Assembly: GCF_004919105.1 (NCBI RefSeq)
Contig: NZ_STGK01000015.1
Span: 42,168-106,167, forward strand
Source of the DNA: Nocardioides sp. GY 10113
GTDB lineage: Bacteria > Actinomycetota > Actinomycetes > Propionibacteriales > Nocardioidaceae
Direction: 5' to 3'
DNA: 64,000 nt
Part shown: in pieces, positions 1-8,706 of the stretch
Layout: every line of letters begins with the position of its first letter
Numbering within the stretch: position 1 is the stretch's first letter
Program-made: the position numbers and the translations under genes
Notes under the pieces: generated by a model
Told to the model about the DNA's origin: nothing
What the model saw: only the letters and a program-made list of their open reading frames with translations
Database searches by the model: none

Positions 1-586
1 CCCACCGTGCGGTGGCGTCAGAGGCGGCGCCCCACCAGATCCGCTCCCGCAGCCCCTCGGAGTGGGGCTCCAGTCGCAGCAGCCCGGGCGGGTTGGCGAA
101 CATCGGTCGCGGGTTGGGCTGCGCGAACCCCTCGCCCTTGAGCACCTCCAGCAGCACCTCGGTGTGCCGGCGGGCCATGTCGGCCTCGGTCTCCCCCTCG
201 GCGGGCCGGTAGCCGAAGTAGCGCCAGCCGTCGATCACCTGCTCCGGGGAGCCGCGCGAGATCCCGAGCTGGAGCCGCCCGGTGGCGATCAGGTCGGCGG
301 CGCCCGCGTTCTCCGCCATCATCAACGGGTTCTCGTAGCGCATGTCGATCACCCCGGTGCCCAGCTCGATCCGGCTGGTGCGGGCGCCCGCCGCCGCCAG
401 CAGCGGGAACGGGCTGCCCAGCTGGGCGGCGAAGTGGTGGACCCGGAAGTAGGCGCCGTCGGCGCCCAGCTCCTCGGCCGCCACGGCGAGGTCGATCGAC
501 TGGTGCAGGACGTCGGCCGCGGTCCGCGCGACCGACCCGTGACCCTCCGACCAGTGCCCGAAGGAGAGGAATCCGATCTTCTTCAC
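1..586 (-). CDS. LLM-class flavin-dependent oxidoreductase (luciferase-like), 3' end beyond window
   Basis: This is the N-terminal 195 residues of a bacterial-luciferase-like monooxygenase; the C-terminus lies outside the window. The chosen GTG start gives MKKIGFLSFGHWSEG, followed by family hallmarks: a HHFAAQLGSPFPLLAAAGAR stretch, the IELGTGVIDMRYENPL strand and the TGRLQLGISRGSPEQ loop that shapes the flavin pocket. Members use FMNH2 or F420H2 to oxidise small organic substrates; the substrate cannot be predicted. It lies 52 bases downstream of rsmB on the same strand, so it may be the last gene of the def-fmt-rsmB transcript. Upstream of the GTG there is only a weak GGAT-type ribosome site. 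Confidence 0.85.
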   Translation of the reverse strand, partial: MKKIGFLSFGHWSEGHGSVARTAADVLHQSIDLAVAAEELGADGAYFRVHHFAAQLGSPFPLLAAAGARTSRIELGTGVIDMRYENPLMMAENAGAADLIATGRLQLGISRGSPEQVIDGWRYFGYRPAEGETEADMARRHTEVLLEVLKGEGFAQPNPRPMFANPPGLLRLEPHSEGLRERIWWGAASDATARW

Positions 587-638
587 AGGTGATCCAACTT
601 TCAACCGGATGTGGGCATTCCCGGGCGCCGCGACCGGC

Positions 639-2057
639 TCAGATCCGGCGCAGCAGCGCCAGGAACATGGCGTCGGTGCCGTGCAGGTGCGGCCACAGCT
701 GCACCGTGCCGGGCAACGGCCCTGCGGCGTCGGTCACCCCCGGCACCAGGCCGCTGGCGTCCTCGAGGAGCACGTCGTCGCGCTTGCGGACAACGGAGGC
801 GACCACGTCGCCGGTCTCGCTGCGCACCGGCGAGCAGGTCGAGTACAGCACCACACCGCCCGGGCGCAGCAGCTCCAGCGCCGAGGCCAGCAGCTTGCGC
901 TGCAGCAGCACCAGCTCCAGCAGGTCGTCGGCCGAGCGGCGCCAGCGGGCCTCGGGACGCCGGCGCAGCGCGCCGAGCCCCGAGCAGGGGGCATCCACCA
1001 GGATCCGGTCCACCGAGCAGGCGGCCAACGGCGGAGCGGTGCCGTCGGCGTTCACCACGCCGGCCACCCCGCCGGCCAGTCCCGGGGCCGACAGCGAGCG
1101 CTGCACCAGGCGGGCCCGGTGCAGGTGCGGCTCCGTGGCCACCAGCCGGGCGCCACGTTGCGCGGCCAGCGCGGCCAGCAGCGCGGCCTTGCCGCCCGGC
1201 CCCGCGCACAGGTCCAGCCAGACCTCGTCGCGCCCCTCGACCGGCGCCGTGGCCAGCGCGTGCGCCACCAGCTGCGAGCCCTCGTCCTGGACGCCGGCGC
1301 GGCGCTCGGCGACCGCCGGGACGGCGGCCGGGTCACCGCCGCCCTCCAGCACCACGCCGTACGGCGAGTACGGCGTGGGCGAGCCGGGCAGCTCCTCGCG
1401 GGTGGCCAGCCCGGGGCGGGCCACCAGGGTGACCCGCGGTGGCAGGTTGTCGGCGGCCAGCAGCGCGTCGAGGTCCGCGCCCGGCGCCGCCAGCTCCAGC
1501 TGCTCGACCACCCAACGCGGGTGGCTGTGCACGATCGCCGCGCGGCCGAGGCGCGGCATCGTCGCCGGCGCCACCTCGGCGAGCCAGTCGTCGAGGTCCT
1601 TGGTGGCGACCTTGCGGAGCACCGCGTTGCAGAACCCCGCGGCCCCGGGGCCCACCTGGTTGTGGACCAGGTCGACGCTGGTGCTGATCGCGGCGTGCAC
1701 CGGCACCCGCATCGCCAGCAGCTGGTGGCAGCCCAGCCGCAGCACGTCGAGCACCGCCACCTCGACCTTGCGCAGGCTCCGGTCGATGCAGGTCGCCAGG
1801 ATCGCGTCGTAGGTGCCCTGCCGCCGGATCGTGCCCGAGGCGAGCTCGGTGGCGAACGCCGCGTCGCGGCCGTCCAGGCCGTGCTCCTTGAGCACCGCCG
1901 GCAGCACCAGGTTGGCGTAGGCGTCCTCGGCCCGCACCGCGCGCAGCACCTGCAGCGCCGCGGCCCGCGGGCGGTCCACCGGACGGGCTGGACGGCGGCC
2001 CCCGGAGGTCCGGGGGCCGGCGGGCCGTGGGCGCCGACGGGGCGCCGGGCGGGTCAC
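639..2057 (-). CDS. rsmB: 16S rRNA m5C967 methyltransferase RsmB (Sun/Fmu)
   Basis: Transfers a methyl group from SAM to a cytosine (C967 in E. coli numbering) of 16S rRNA during 30S assembly. The 472-residue protein has an Arg/Pro-rich tail, an N-terminal NusB-like RNA-binding domain (about residues 30-165) and a C-terminal Rossmann methyltransferase domain. SAM motif I is LDLCAGPGGKA near 281-291. Both family cysteines are present: Cys358 in DAPCSGLG, and Cys408 in YSTCSP, which attacks the base. The ATG overlaps the fmt stop by four bases (ATGA), implying translational coupling. The length is normal for the family. Confidence 0.95.
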   Translation of the reverse strand: MTRPAPRRRPRPAGPRTSGGRRPARPVDRPRAAALQVLRAVRAEDAYANLVLPAVLKEHGLDGRDAAFATELASGTIRRQGTYDAILATCIDRSLRKVEVAVLDVLRLGCHQLLAMRVPVHAAISTSVDLVHNQVGPGAAGFCNAVLRKVATKDLDDWLAEVAPATMPRLGRAAIVHSHPRWVVEQLELAAPGADLDALLAADNLPPRVTLVARPGLATREELPGSPTPYSPYGVVLEGGGDPAAVPAVAERRAGVQDEGSQLVAHALATAPVEGRDEVWLDLCAGPGGKAALLAALAAQRGARLVATEPHLHRARLVQRSLSAPGLAGGVAGVVNADGTAPPLAACSVDRILVDAPCSGLGALRRRPEARWRRSADDLLELVLLQRKLLASALELLRPGGVVLYSTCSPVRSETGDVVASVVRKRDDVLLEDASGLVPGVTDAAGPLPGTVQLWPHLHGTDAMFLALLRRI

Positions 2058-2992
2058 TGGAAGGTCGCTCCGTCCGCCAGGCGGGCGCCCCGCGCCCAGT
2101 CGGCCGCACCCATCTCCTTCTTGCCGAACGCCTTCACCCGACCGAGCCGGACCGGCGTGGTCGCGGTGCCGACCAGGACCTCGTTCTTGCCGACCACCAG
2201 CACGCCGGGCTTCGGCGCCTCGCCGGCCTCGTCGCTCCAGTCCACGGGGGTCACCGCGCCGAGCTTGACCCGCTCGCCGTCGTACTCGGTCCAGGCGCCG
2301 GGGAACGGGCTGCAGGCACGGATCCGACGGTCCACCGCGGTCGCCGGGTCGGTCCAGGCGACCCGAGCGTCCTCGACGCTGATCTTCGGCGCCAGGGTGA
2401 TGCCGTCGGCCGGCTGCTCCCGGGCCTCCAGCGAGCCGTCGGCGATGCCGTCCAGCGTCGCGACCAGCAACCCGGCGCCGCCGTCTGCCAGCCGGCCGAG
2501 CAGGTCACCGGCGGTGTCGGTGGCGCGGATGGTCTCGGTCATCACGCCGAAGGTCGGGCCCGCGTCCAGCGCCTGGACGATCCGGAACGTGGTGGCACCG
2601 GTGACCTCGTCGCCGGCCCAGATCGCGTGCTGCACCGGTGCGGCACCGCGCCACGCGGGGAGCAGCGAGAAGTGCAGGTTGACCCAGCCGTGCTCGGGGA
2701 TGTCGAGCGCGGACTGCGGGATCAGCGCGCCGTAGGCGACCACCGGGCAGCAGTCGGGACGCAGCGCGCGCAGCTGCTCCTGGAACTCCGGGTCCCGCGG
2801 GTGCTCCGGCTTCAGGACCGGTACGCCGAGCTCCTCCGCGCGCAGCCCGACGGGGCTCGGGGTCAGCTTCCGGCCGCGACCGGCGGGCGCGTCGGGACGG
2901 GTCACGACGCCGACCAGCTCGTGTCCGGACGCGGCGATCGCATCCAGCGCGGGGACGGCGACCTCGGGGGTGCCGGCGAAGACGACGCGCAT
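2054..2992 (-). CDS. fmt: Methionyl-tRNA formyltransferase
   Basis: Formylates initiator Met-tRNA with 10-formyl-THF. The reading frame is open further upstream, but the ATG at 2992 gives the family N-terminus MRVVFAGTPEVAVPAL, so this start (312 aa) is chosen. The catalytic set is complete: Asn105 and His107 in NLHFSLLPAWRGAAP, and Asp143 in ALDAGPTFG. A C-terminal OB-like domain (about residues 205-312) binds the tRNA. The start overlaps the def stop by one base (TGATG), so def and fmt, which add and remove the same formyl group, are made together; rsmB follows with an ATGA overlap. Confidence 0.97.
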   Translation of the reverse strand: MRVVFAGTPEVAVPALDAIAASGHELVGVVTRPDAPAGRGRKLTPSPVGLRAEELGVPVLKPEHPRDPEFQEQLRALRPDCCPVVAYGALIPQSALDIPEHGWVNLHFSLLPAWRGAAPVQHAIWAGDEVTGATTFRIVQALDAGPTFGVMTETIRATDTAGDLLGRLADGGAGLLVATLDGIADGSLEAREQPADGITLAPKISVEDARVAWTDPATAVDRRIRACSPFPGAWTEYDGERVKLGAVTPVDWSDEAGEAPKPGVLVVGKNEVLVGTATTPVRLGRVKAFGKKEMGAADWARGARLADGATFQ

Positions 2993-3537
2993 CAGAATCC
3001 GAATCCGTTCGTGCGGTGGGGCGAGACCTTGATCGTGGGCTGCTCCAGCCCGAACCACTCCGACTCCCGGATCTCGCGCATCGCCGCCTTCCGGGCGGCG
3101 TCGTCGAGGCGGTCGATGAAGAGCACGCCGTCGAGGTGGTCGGTCTCGTGCTGGATCGCCCGCGCGAGCATCTCCGAGCCCTCGATCCGCACCGGGTCGC
3201 CGTACATGTTGAAGCCGCTGGCGACCACCGACAGCGCGCGCAGGCAGTCGTAGGTCAGCTCGGGCAGGGAGAGGCAGCCCTCCGGGCCGTCCTGGGTCTC
3301 CTTCGACAGCTCGAGCGAGGGGTTGACCAGGTGGCCGATCTCGCCGTCGACGTTGTAGGTGAAGACCCGCAACCCGACGCCGATCTGGGGCGCGGCCAGG
3401 CCGGCGCCCGGGGCGTCCATCATGGTGTCGGTCAGGTCCTGGACGATCTGGCGCAGCTCCGCGTCGAAGTCGACGACCTCGATGGCGGGGCGGCGCAGGA
3501 TCGGGTCACCGAAGAGTCGGATCGGTCGAATGGCCAC
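2992..3537 (-). CDS. def: Peptide deformylase
   Basis: Metal-dependent hydrolase that removes the N-formyl group from nascent proteins. The 181-residue protein carries all three motifs: GAGLAAPQ (residues 44-51), EGCLS with metal ligand Cys88, and QHETDHLDG with ligands His130 and His134 and catalytic Glu131. It is the first gene of def-fmt-rsmB. The GTG start has no Shine-Dalgarno sequence but lies six bases after a TAGACT hexamer, so the mRNA is probably leaderless. Confidence 0.97.
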   Translation of the reverse strand: MAIRPIRLFGDPILRRPAIEVVDFDAELRQIVQDLTDTMMDAPGAGLAAPQIGVGLRVFTYNVDGEIGHLVNPSLELSKETQDGPEGCLSLPELTYDCLRALSVVASGFNMYGDPVRIEGSEMLARAIQHETDHLDGVLFIDRLDDAARKAAMREIRESEWFGLEQPTIKVSPHRTNGFGF

Positions 3538-3549
3538 GGGGCGAGTCTA
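3538..3549 (-). promoter_or_regulatory. Probable leaderless promoter -10 (TAGACT) of def
   Basis: Read on the minus strand, TAGACT (3549-3544) matches the actinobacterial -10 pattern TANNNT and is followed by six bases (CGCCCC) and then the def GTG. Transcription would therefore start at or within a base of the start codon. No Shine-Dalgarno sequence and no clear -35 hexamer were seen. The same hexamer and spacing occur before rel. Confidence 0.55.
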
Positions 3550-3606
3550 GTGTCGCGGCGCTCCGGCGCCGATCCGGGCGTCGCCGAGGCCGCCGCCCCC
3601 GCACGC

Positions 3607-5706
3607 TCACAGGCGGGGTGGGTCGACCTGGATCCGCACCGGCTCGAGGCGCCGCGCGGACCGCGCGCGCTGGGCCTCCCGCAGGGCGCGCGCCAGCGCG
3701 GGGCCGTCGGCCTGCGGCACCCGCACCAGCATCCGCTCGACCACCGACGGGGCCGACCGGGCATCGCCGCCAGCCCCCGGAGCGTTCCCGACGCCCGCGC
3801 CGCCGGACGGCGGCGGCGCCGGCAGCGGTCCCAGCACCTCCGCGCCCGCCGGCAGCGCGGTCAACGTCAACAGGTCGCCGATCGCGCCGGGGGTGCCGGT
3901 CAGCGTGGCCAGGCGTGCGGCCGGTGGCAGCCGCGCCGAGCGCCGCTCCTCGGCCTCGCGGACCGCGAAGCCCTCCGGGTCCCAGCGCACCAGCGTCTGC
4001 AGCGCGGGCAGCCCGGGGTCGCCGACGGCCAGCGCCCGTCCACCGGCGCGGACCAGTCCGATCGCGTTCGCCCAGCGGCGGACGGCGTCCTCCGCGGTGC
4101 GCAGGCCGTCATGGGCCAGCGCCAGCCAGGTGTCGAGCAGCACCACGACCGCGTAGCCGCCCTCGGCCACCGGCTCCGCCCCCGGGGTGGCGACCACGAT
4201 CCGCGGGCCGGCGGGCACGGTGTCGCGGATCCGGTCACCGGAGGACGTCACCACCGGGACCCGCGGGAAGATCCGGCCCAGCTCGTCCGCGGTCCGCGCA
4301 TCGCCGAGCACGGGCGCGCGGAGCCCGTGCCCGCCACAGGTGCCGCACGTCCAGTCGGGGACGACCGTGGCACACCAGCGGCACGCCGGCGGCGTGGTCG
4401 GGCCGGTCAGCTGAAGCGGCCCGGTGCACGCGGCGCACCGGGCGGGCGTCCGGCACCGCTCGCAGGCCAGGCGCAGCGCATAGCCGGCCCGCGGCACCTG
4501 CACCAGCACGGGACCGTGCTCCAGCCCCCAGCGCACGGCGTCATGCGCCTCCTTGGGGATCCGCGCGCCCGCGGCGTGCGGGTCGCGGCGCAGCGCGTGC
4601 TCGCTGGCGCCGCTGACCGCGACCAGCACCCGGTCCCGGCGGCGCTCGCGGGGCAGGCTGATCTCGCGCGCCCAGCCGCCGGCGAGGAGCTGCGCCCCCT
4701 CGACGCTGCGGCCGAAGCCGGCGACGATCGCGCCGGCCCCCTCGATCTCGGCCCGCATGCCGAGCACCTCGCGCACGTGCGGGTACGGCGCCCGCGGCTC
4801 GGCGTGCAGGTCGTCGCCGTCGTCCCAGACCACCACCAGCCCGAGGTCGCGCACCGGCGCGAACGCGGCGGAGCGGGTGCCGACCACGATCCGTCGGGTG
4901 CCCCGGGCGACGGCCAGGAAGTCGCGGTAGCGGGCGGCCGGCCCCGGCTCGGCCCGCAACGTCACGTGGTGCTCCTCGCCCAGCAGCGCCCGGAGCGCGG
5001 CATCGACCCGCGCCACGTCGCGGTGGTCGGGCAGGCAGAGCACCGTGCCCCGGCCGCCGGCGAGCGTCGCCGCCGCGGCGACAGCCAGCAGGTGCGGCCA
5101 GTCCTCCCCCGGCGCGACGGACCAGACCGCGCGCGGCGCATGACCGGCGCGCAGGTGCTCCAGGAAGGCAGGGGCGGCGGGGTAGGCGTCCCAGGCCCGC
5201 GCCGCCTCGGCCGGCAGGTGCAGCGGCGGCTCGGGCGGCGACGGCTCCCGCTCCACCGTCGCGTGGCGCGGCGGGACCGCCAGGCGGCGTACGTCGGCGC
5301 TGGCGCCGGCGTAGTGCTCGGCCACCCGGTCGCACAGCGCCCGGACGGCCGGGCTGAGCACCGGCTCCGGACTGACCAGGCGGCGCAACGGCGCCAGCCG
5401 CCCGTCGTGGTCGCTGGTCGGGCCGCGCCGGACGACGAAGCCGTCGACGTCCTGCCCGCCGAAGCGGACCTTGACCCGAGCCCCGGGCCGGGCGCCCTCG
5501 GCCATCGCCACCGGGACCGCGTAGTCGAACTCGCGGTCCAGGTGCGGCAGCCCGAGGTCGAGCAGCACACCGGCCACCGGGTCGACGTCGGTGATCTCCA
5601 CCTCCGCCGCCTTGCGGGCCCGGGTGCGGGCCGCCTTGGCGCGCCCCTCCGCGGCGCGGTCGCGGACCAGCCCCGGCAGCTCCAGGGCGGGCTCGTCGGG
5701 GGTCAT
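3607..5706 (-). CDS. priA: Primosomal protein N' (PriA), helicase motifs lost
   Basis: Homologue of the replication-restart factor PriA, 699 residues. The N-terminal 3'-DNA-binding domain is visible (FDYAVP, KVRFGGQDVDGFV at about 60-95). A zinc-binding cysteine cluster sits in the middle (CERCRTPARCAAC, then CRWCATVVPDWTCGTCGGHG), followed by a recognisable C-terminal domain. The ATPase motifs are degenerate: there is no GxGKT/S Walker A, and the DEEH box position reads VVWDDGDDLH. Actinobacterial PriA proteins are known for this loss, so it probably works as a DNA-binding scaffold rather than a helicase. The ATG follows a TAGAAC hexamer by seven bases, possibly another leaderless start. Confidence 0.92.
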   Translation of the reverse strand: MTPDEPALELPGLVRDRAAEGRAKAARTRARKAAEVEITDVDPVAGVLLDLGLPHLDREFDYAVPVAMAEGARPGARVKVRFGGQDVDGFVVRRGPTSDHDGRLAPLRRLVSPEPVLSPAVRALCDRVAEHYAGASADVRRLAVPPRHATVEREPSPPEPPLHLPAEAARAWDAYPAAPAFLEHLRAGHAPRAVWSVAPGEDWPHLLAVAAAATLAGGRGTVLCLPDHRDVARVDAALRALLGEEHHVTLRAEPGPAARYRDFLAVARGTRRIVVGTRSAAFAPVRDLGLVVVWDDGDDLHAEPRAPYPHVREVLGMRAEIEGAGAIVAGFGRSVEGAQLLAGGWAREISLPRERRRDRVLVAVSGASEHALRRDPHAAGARIPKEAHDAVRWGLEHGPVLVQVPRAGYALRLACERCRTPARCAACTGPLQLTGPTTPPACRWCATVVPDWTCGTCGGHGLRAPVLGDARTADELGRIFPRVPVVTSSGDRIRDTVPAGPRIVVATPGAEPVAEGGYAVVVLLDTWLALAHDGLRTAEDAVRRWANAIGLVRAGGRALAVGDPGLPALQTLVRWDPEGFAVREAEERRSARLPPAARLATLTGTPGAIGDLLTLTALPAGAEVLGPLPAPPPSGGAGVGNAPGAGGDARSAPSVVERMLVRVPQADGPALARALREAQRARSARRLEPVRIQVDPPRL

Positions 5707-5751
5707 GGGCGCAGTTCTACCAGCGCCGCCGACCCGGCCGACCGCGAGGTG

Positions 5752-6954
5752 TCAGAGACCGACGGCGGCCTTGAGCGCCTCGGCACGGTCGGTGCGCTCC
5801 CAGGTGAACTCCGGCAGCTCGCGGCCGAAGTGACCGTAGGCGGCGGTCTTGGCGTAGATCGGGCGCAGCAGGTCCAGGTCGCGGATGATCGCGGCCGGGC
5901 GCAGGTCGAAGACCTCGAGCACGGCCTGCTGGATCCGCTCGTCCGGGACGACGCCGGTGCCGAAGGTCTCCACGAAGACGCCGACCGGGGCCGCCTTGCC
6001 GATCGCGTAGGCGACCTGCGCCTCGCAGCGGCGGGCCAGGCCCGCGGCGACGACGTTCTTGGCCACCCAGCGCATCGCGTACGCCGCGGAGCGGTCGACC
6101 TTGGACGGGTCCTTGCCGGAGAACGCGCCGCCGCCGTGGCGGGCCATGCCGCCGTAGGTGTCGACGATGATCTTGCGACCGGTCAGGCCGGCGTCGCCCA
6201 TCGGGCCGCCCACCACGAACCGGCCGGTCGGGTTGACCAGCAGGCGGTAGCCCTCGGAGGGCACCGAGGACCGGAACTGCTCGAGCACCGGCTCGATCAC
6301 GTGCTTGGTGATGTCGGGGGTCAGCGTCTTGTCGAGGTCGATGTCCTCGGCGTGCTGGGTGGACAGGACGACGGTGTCGATCCGCACCGGGCGGTTCTCC
6401 TCGTCGTACTCGATGGTGACCTGGGTCTTCCCGTCGGGGCGCAGGTAGGGCAGCGTGCCGTCCTTGCGGACCGCGGAGAGCCGCTCGGAGAGCGTCTGCG
6501 CGATCTTGATCGGCAGCGGGAACAGCTCGGGGGTGTCGTCGCAGGCGTAGCCGAACATCAGGCCCTGGTCGCCGGCGCCCTGCTTGTCGAGCTCGTCGCC
6601 CGAGGCCTCGACACGGTCCTCGTAGGCGTCGTCGACGCCCTGGGCGATGTCGGCCGACTGCGCACCGATGGCGACCTGGACGCCGCAGGAGCGCCCGTCG
6701 AAGCCCTTCTCGGAGGAGTCGTAGCCGATCTCCAGGATCCGGTCGCGCACCAGCTGCGCCACGGGCGCGTACGCCGACGTGGTGACCTCACCGGCGACGA
6801 CGACGAGACCGGTGGTCAGCAGCGTCTCCACCGCGACCCGCGAGGACGGGTCGTGGGCGAGCAGGTAGTCGAGCACCGAGTCGCTGATCTGGTCCGCGAT
6901 CTTGTCCGGGTGCCCCTCGGTCACGGACTCGGAGGTGAAGAGACGTCCAGTCAC
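5752..6954 (-). CDS. metK: S-adenosylmethionine synthetase
   Basis: Makes SAM from methionine and ATP in the cytoplasm. The 400-residue protein matches the family length; signatures include TEGHPDKIADQISD near the N-terminus, GAGDQGLMFGYA in the middle, and the phosphate-binding GGGAFSGKDPSKVDRS loop near 270. The GTG start is fixed by MTGRLFTSESVTEGHPDK. Upstream, AGGAGC lies ten bases from the GTG. A minimal reading frame (ATG AAC CCG TGA) runs into the start so that its stop overlaps the GTG; whether it is translated is unclear because its ATG is only two bases from the AGGAG. No SAM riboswitch was recognised in the leader. Confidence 0.98.
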   Translation of the reverse strand: MTGRLFTSESVTEGHPDKIADQISDSVLDYLLAHDPSSRVAVETLLTTGLVVVAGEVTTSAYAPVAQLVRDRILEIGYDSSEKGFDGRSCGVQVAIGAQSADIAQGVDDAYEDRVEASGDELDKQGAGDQGLMFGYACDDTPELFPLPIKIAQTLSERLSAVRKDGTLPYLRPDGKTQVTIEYDEENRPVRIDTVVLSTQHAEDIDLDKTLTPDITKHVIEPVLEQFRSSVPSEGYRLLVNPTGRFVVGGPMGDAGLTGRKIIVDTYGGMARHGGGAFSGKDPSKVDRSAAYAMRWVAKNVVAAGLARRCEAQVAYAIGKAAPVGVFVETFGTGVVPDERIQQAVLEVFDLRPAAIIRDLDLLRPIYAKTAAYGHFGRELPEFTWERTDRAEALKAAVGL

Positions 6955-7050
6955 GGGTTCATTGCTCCTGCGGTTCGGACCCGGCCACGGAGCCTGGTCG
7001 TTGATGAAGTCGGTGGTGCGTACCCCAACGATACGTACCGGTGGCAGCGG

Positions 7051-7063
7051 GATCGGGCCGATC
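7051..7063. promoter_or_regulatory. 13-bp palindrome in the coaBC-metK intergenic region
   Basis: GATCGG-G-CCGATC is a perfect inverted repeat about 97 bases upstream of the metK start, in the 144-bp gap after coaBC. It could be an operator or part of the metK leader structure. The rest of the gap contains GC-rich sequence and a few GATCC/GATCG repeats but no gene. Confidence 0.3.
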
Positions 7064-7098
7064 TCACGGGAATCGCGAGGATCGGACCGGTCGGTGGA

Positions 7099-8364
7099 TC
7101 AGGAGGATCGCGAGAGCCGCTCGGCGACCCGGTCCCAGATCACGTGCGCCAGCGCCGTTTTGGAGCCGCGGGGCACCTCGGAGGTCGATCCGTCGTCGCC
7201 GAGGATCACCGCCTCGTTGTCCTCGGCGCCGAAGACCGCTCCCCCGCCGACGTCGTTGACGACGAGCAGGTCGCAGCCCTTGCGGGCCAGCTTGGCGCGG
7301 GCGAGGTCCAGCACGCTGCCCGTGCTGTCCCCCGTCTCGGCCGCGAAGCCGACGACCACCCGCGCGGGACGGGCGGCGGCCAGCTCGGCGAGGATGTCGG
7401 GGTTCTGCTCCAGCTCGATCGTCGGCGCGGAGCCGTCGGCCGCCTTCTTGATCTTGACGGTCGACTCACCGGTGGGCCGGAAGTCGGCCGGTGCCGCGGC
7501 CATCACGACCGCGTCGGCGCCGGTCGCGGCCGACAGGACGGCCGCCCGCAGCTCGGCGGTGGTCTCCACACGCTCGACCTTGACCCCGGCCGGGTCGGGC
7601 AGCGTCACGTTGGCGGCGACGAGGGTGACCTCGGCGCCGCGAGCGGCGGCCGCGCGCGCCAGTGCGTAGCCCTGGCGCCCCGACGACCGGTTCCCGAGGA
7701 ACCGGACCGGGTCCAGCCGCTCCCGCGTGCCTCCGGCGGAGACCACCACGCGACGGCCGCGCAGGTCCGGCGTGAGCGCACCGCGGGCGAGCACCTCGAC
7801 GCAGAGGTCGAAGATCTCGGCCGGGTCCGGCAGGCGACCCTTGCCGGTGTCCGCGCCGGTGAGGCGGCCCTCCGCTGGCTCCACGACCACCGTCCCCCGC
7901 TGACGCAGGGTGGCGACGTTCGCGACCGTCGCGGGGTGCTCCCACATCTCGGTGTGCATCGCGGGGGCGAGCACGACCGGGCAACGCGCCGTCAGCAGCG
8001 TGTTGGTGAGCAGGTCGTCGGCGAGCCCGTGGGCGGCCTTGGCCATCAGGTCGGCCGTCGCCGGCGCGACGACGACCAGGTCCGCGGACTGCCCGAGGCG
8101 CACGTGCGGCACCTCGTGGACGCCCGACCACACGTCGGCCGCGACGGGCTTGCCCGACAGCGCGGCCCAGGTGGGCGCGCCGACGAACTCCAGTGCGGCC
8201 GACGTGGGCACGACGGTCACGTCGTGGCCGGACTCGGTGAACCGCCGCAGCAGCTCGCACGCCTTGTAGGCGGCGATGCCGCCGGACACACCGAGGACGA
8301 CCCTCGGCCGGTCCGGCGCCCGCTCGGCCTCGTCGACCGGAGCGCCGGCCGGGTGGGAGGACAC
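7099..8364 (-). CDS. coaBC: Bifunctional phosphopantothenoylcysteine decarboxylase/synthase
   Basis: Catalyses two steps of coenzyme A synthesis: ligation of cysteine to 4'-phosphopantothenate (CoaB, C-terminal) and FMN-dependent decarboxylation (CoaC, N-terminal). The 421-residue protein starts with a short tail, then VVLGVSGGIAAYKA (flavin fold, about 20-35) and the PAMHTEMWEHPA segment near 130. The CoaB half has VSAGGTRERLDPVRFLGN and SSGRQGYALA near 210-235 and VNDVGGG near 370. The start is GTG, and the gene follows rpoZ by 16 bases as in other actinobacteria. Confidence 0.96.
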   Translation of the reverse strand: MSSHPAGAPVDEAERAPDRPRVVLGVSGGIAAYKACELLRRFTESGHDVTVVPTSAALEFVGAPTWAALSGKPVAADVWSGVHEVPHVRLGQSADLVVVAPATADLMAKAAHGLADDLLTNTLLTARCPVVLAPAMHTEMWEHPATVANVATLRQRGTVVVEPAEGRLTGADTGKGRLPDPAEIFDLCVEVLARGALTPDLRGRRVVVSAGGTRERLDPVRFLGNRSSGRQGYALARAAAARGAEVTLVAANVTLPDPAGVKVERVETTAELRAAVLSAATGADAVVMAAAPADFRPTGESTVKIKKAADGSAPTIELEQNPDILAELAAARPARVVVGFAAETGDSTGSVLDLARAKLARKGCDLLVVNDVGGGAVFGAEDNEAVILGDDGSTSEVPRGSKTALAHVIWDRVAERLSRSS

Positions 8365-8380
8365 GGGAAGTGCCCTCAGC

Positions 8381-8695
8381 TCACTCGCTGAGCTCGGGCT
8401 CGGCGGCCGCAGCCTGCTCCGCGGCGAGCTCGGCCGGGTCGATGTCCTCGCAGGTCAGCAGGTCCTCGTTGATCTCGCGGAGCGCGATCGACAGCGGCTT
8501 CTCCTGCACGTGGGTCTCCACCAGGGGACCGACGTACTCCAGGAGGCCCTCACCCAGCTGGGAGTAGTAGGCGTTGATCTGCCGCGCCCGCTTGGCACCG
8601 TAGAGGACCAGCTTGTACTTGCTGTCCGTCTTGGAGAGCAGGTCGTCGATCGGCGGGTTGGTGACGCCGACGGCGTTGATGTTGGGGGCAGACAC
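8381..8695 (-). CDS. rpoZ: RNA polymerase omega subunit
   Basis: Small subunit that helps assemble and stabilise RNA polymerase. Hallmarks are GVTNPPIDDLLSKTDSKYKL and AKRARQINAYYSQLGEG, with an acidic Ala/Glu-rich tail. Two GTG starts are possible: one at 8710, which overlaps the gmk stop as GTGA and adds MRLLR, and one at 8695 giving VSAPNINAVGVTNPP. The second is chosen because a GAGG lies nine bases upstream and the protein then starts like its relatives (104 aa). The gene sits between gmk and coaBC in the usual order. Confidence 0.93.
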   Translation of the reverse strand: MSAPNINAVGVTNPPIDDLLSKTDSKYKLVLYGAKRARQINAYYSQLGEGLLEYVGPLVETHVQEKPLSIALREINEDLLTCEDIDPAELAAEQAAAAEPELSE

Positions 8696-8706
8696 GCGCA
8701 GTAGCC

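Noticed and set aside
6955..7098. SAM riboswitch in the metK leader
   Set aside because: No conserved SAM-I, SAM-II or SAM-IV core could be traced; only short palindromes are present.
3016..8391. Very long open frame (about 1790 codons) on the plus strand
   Set aside because: It is antisense to def, priA, metK and coaBC; its Arg/Gly/His/Val-rich translation has no domain and arises from high GC content. Similar long plus-strand frames opposite carB, alaS and others were dropped for the same reason.
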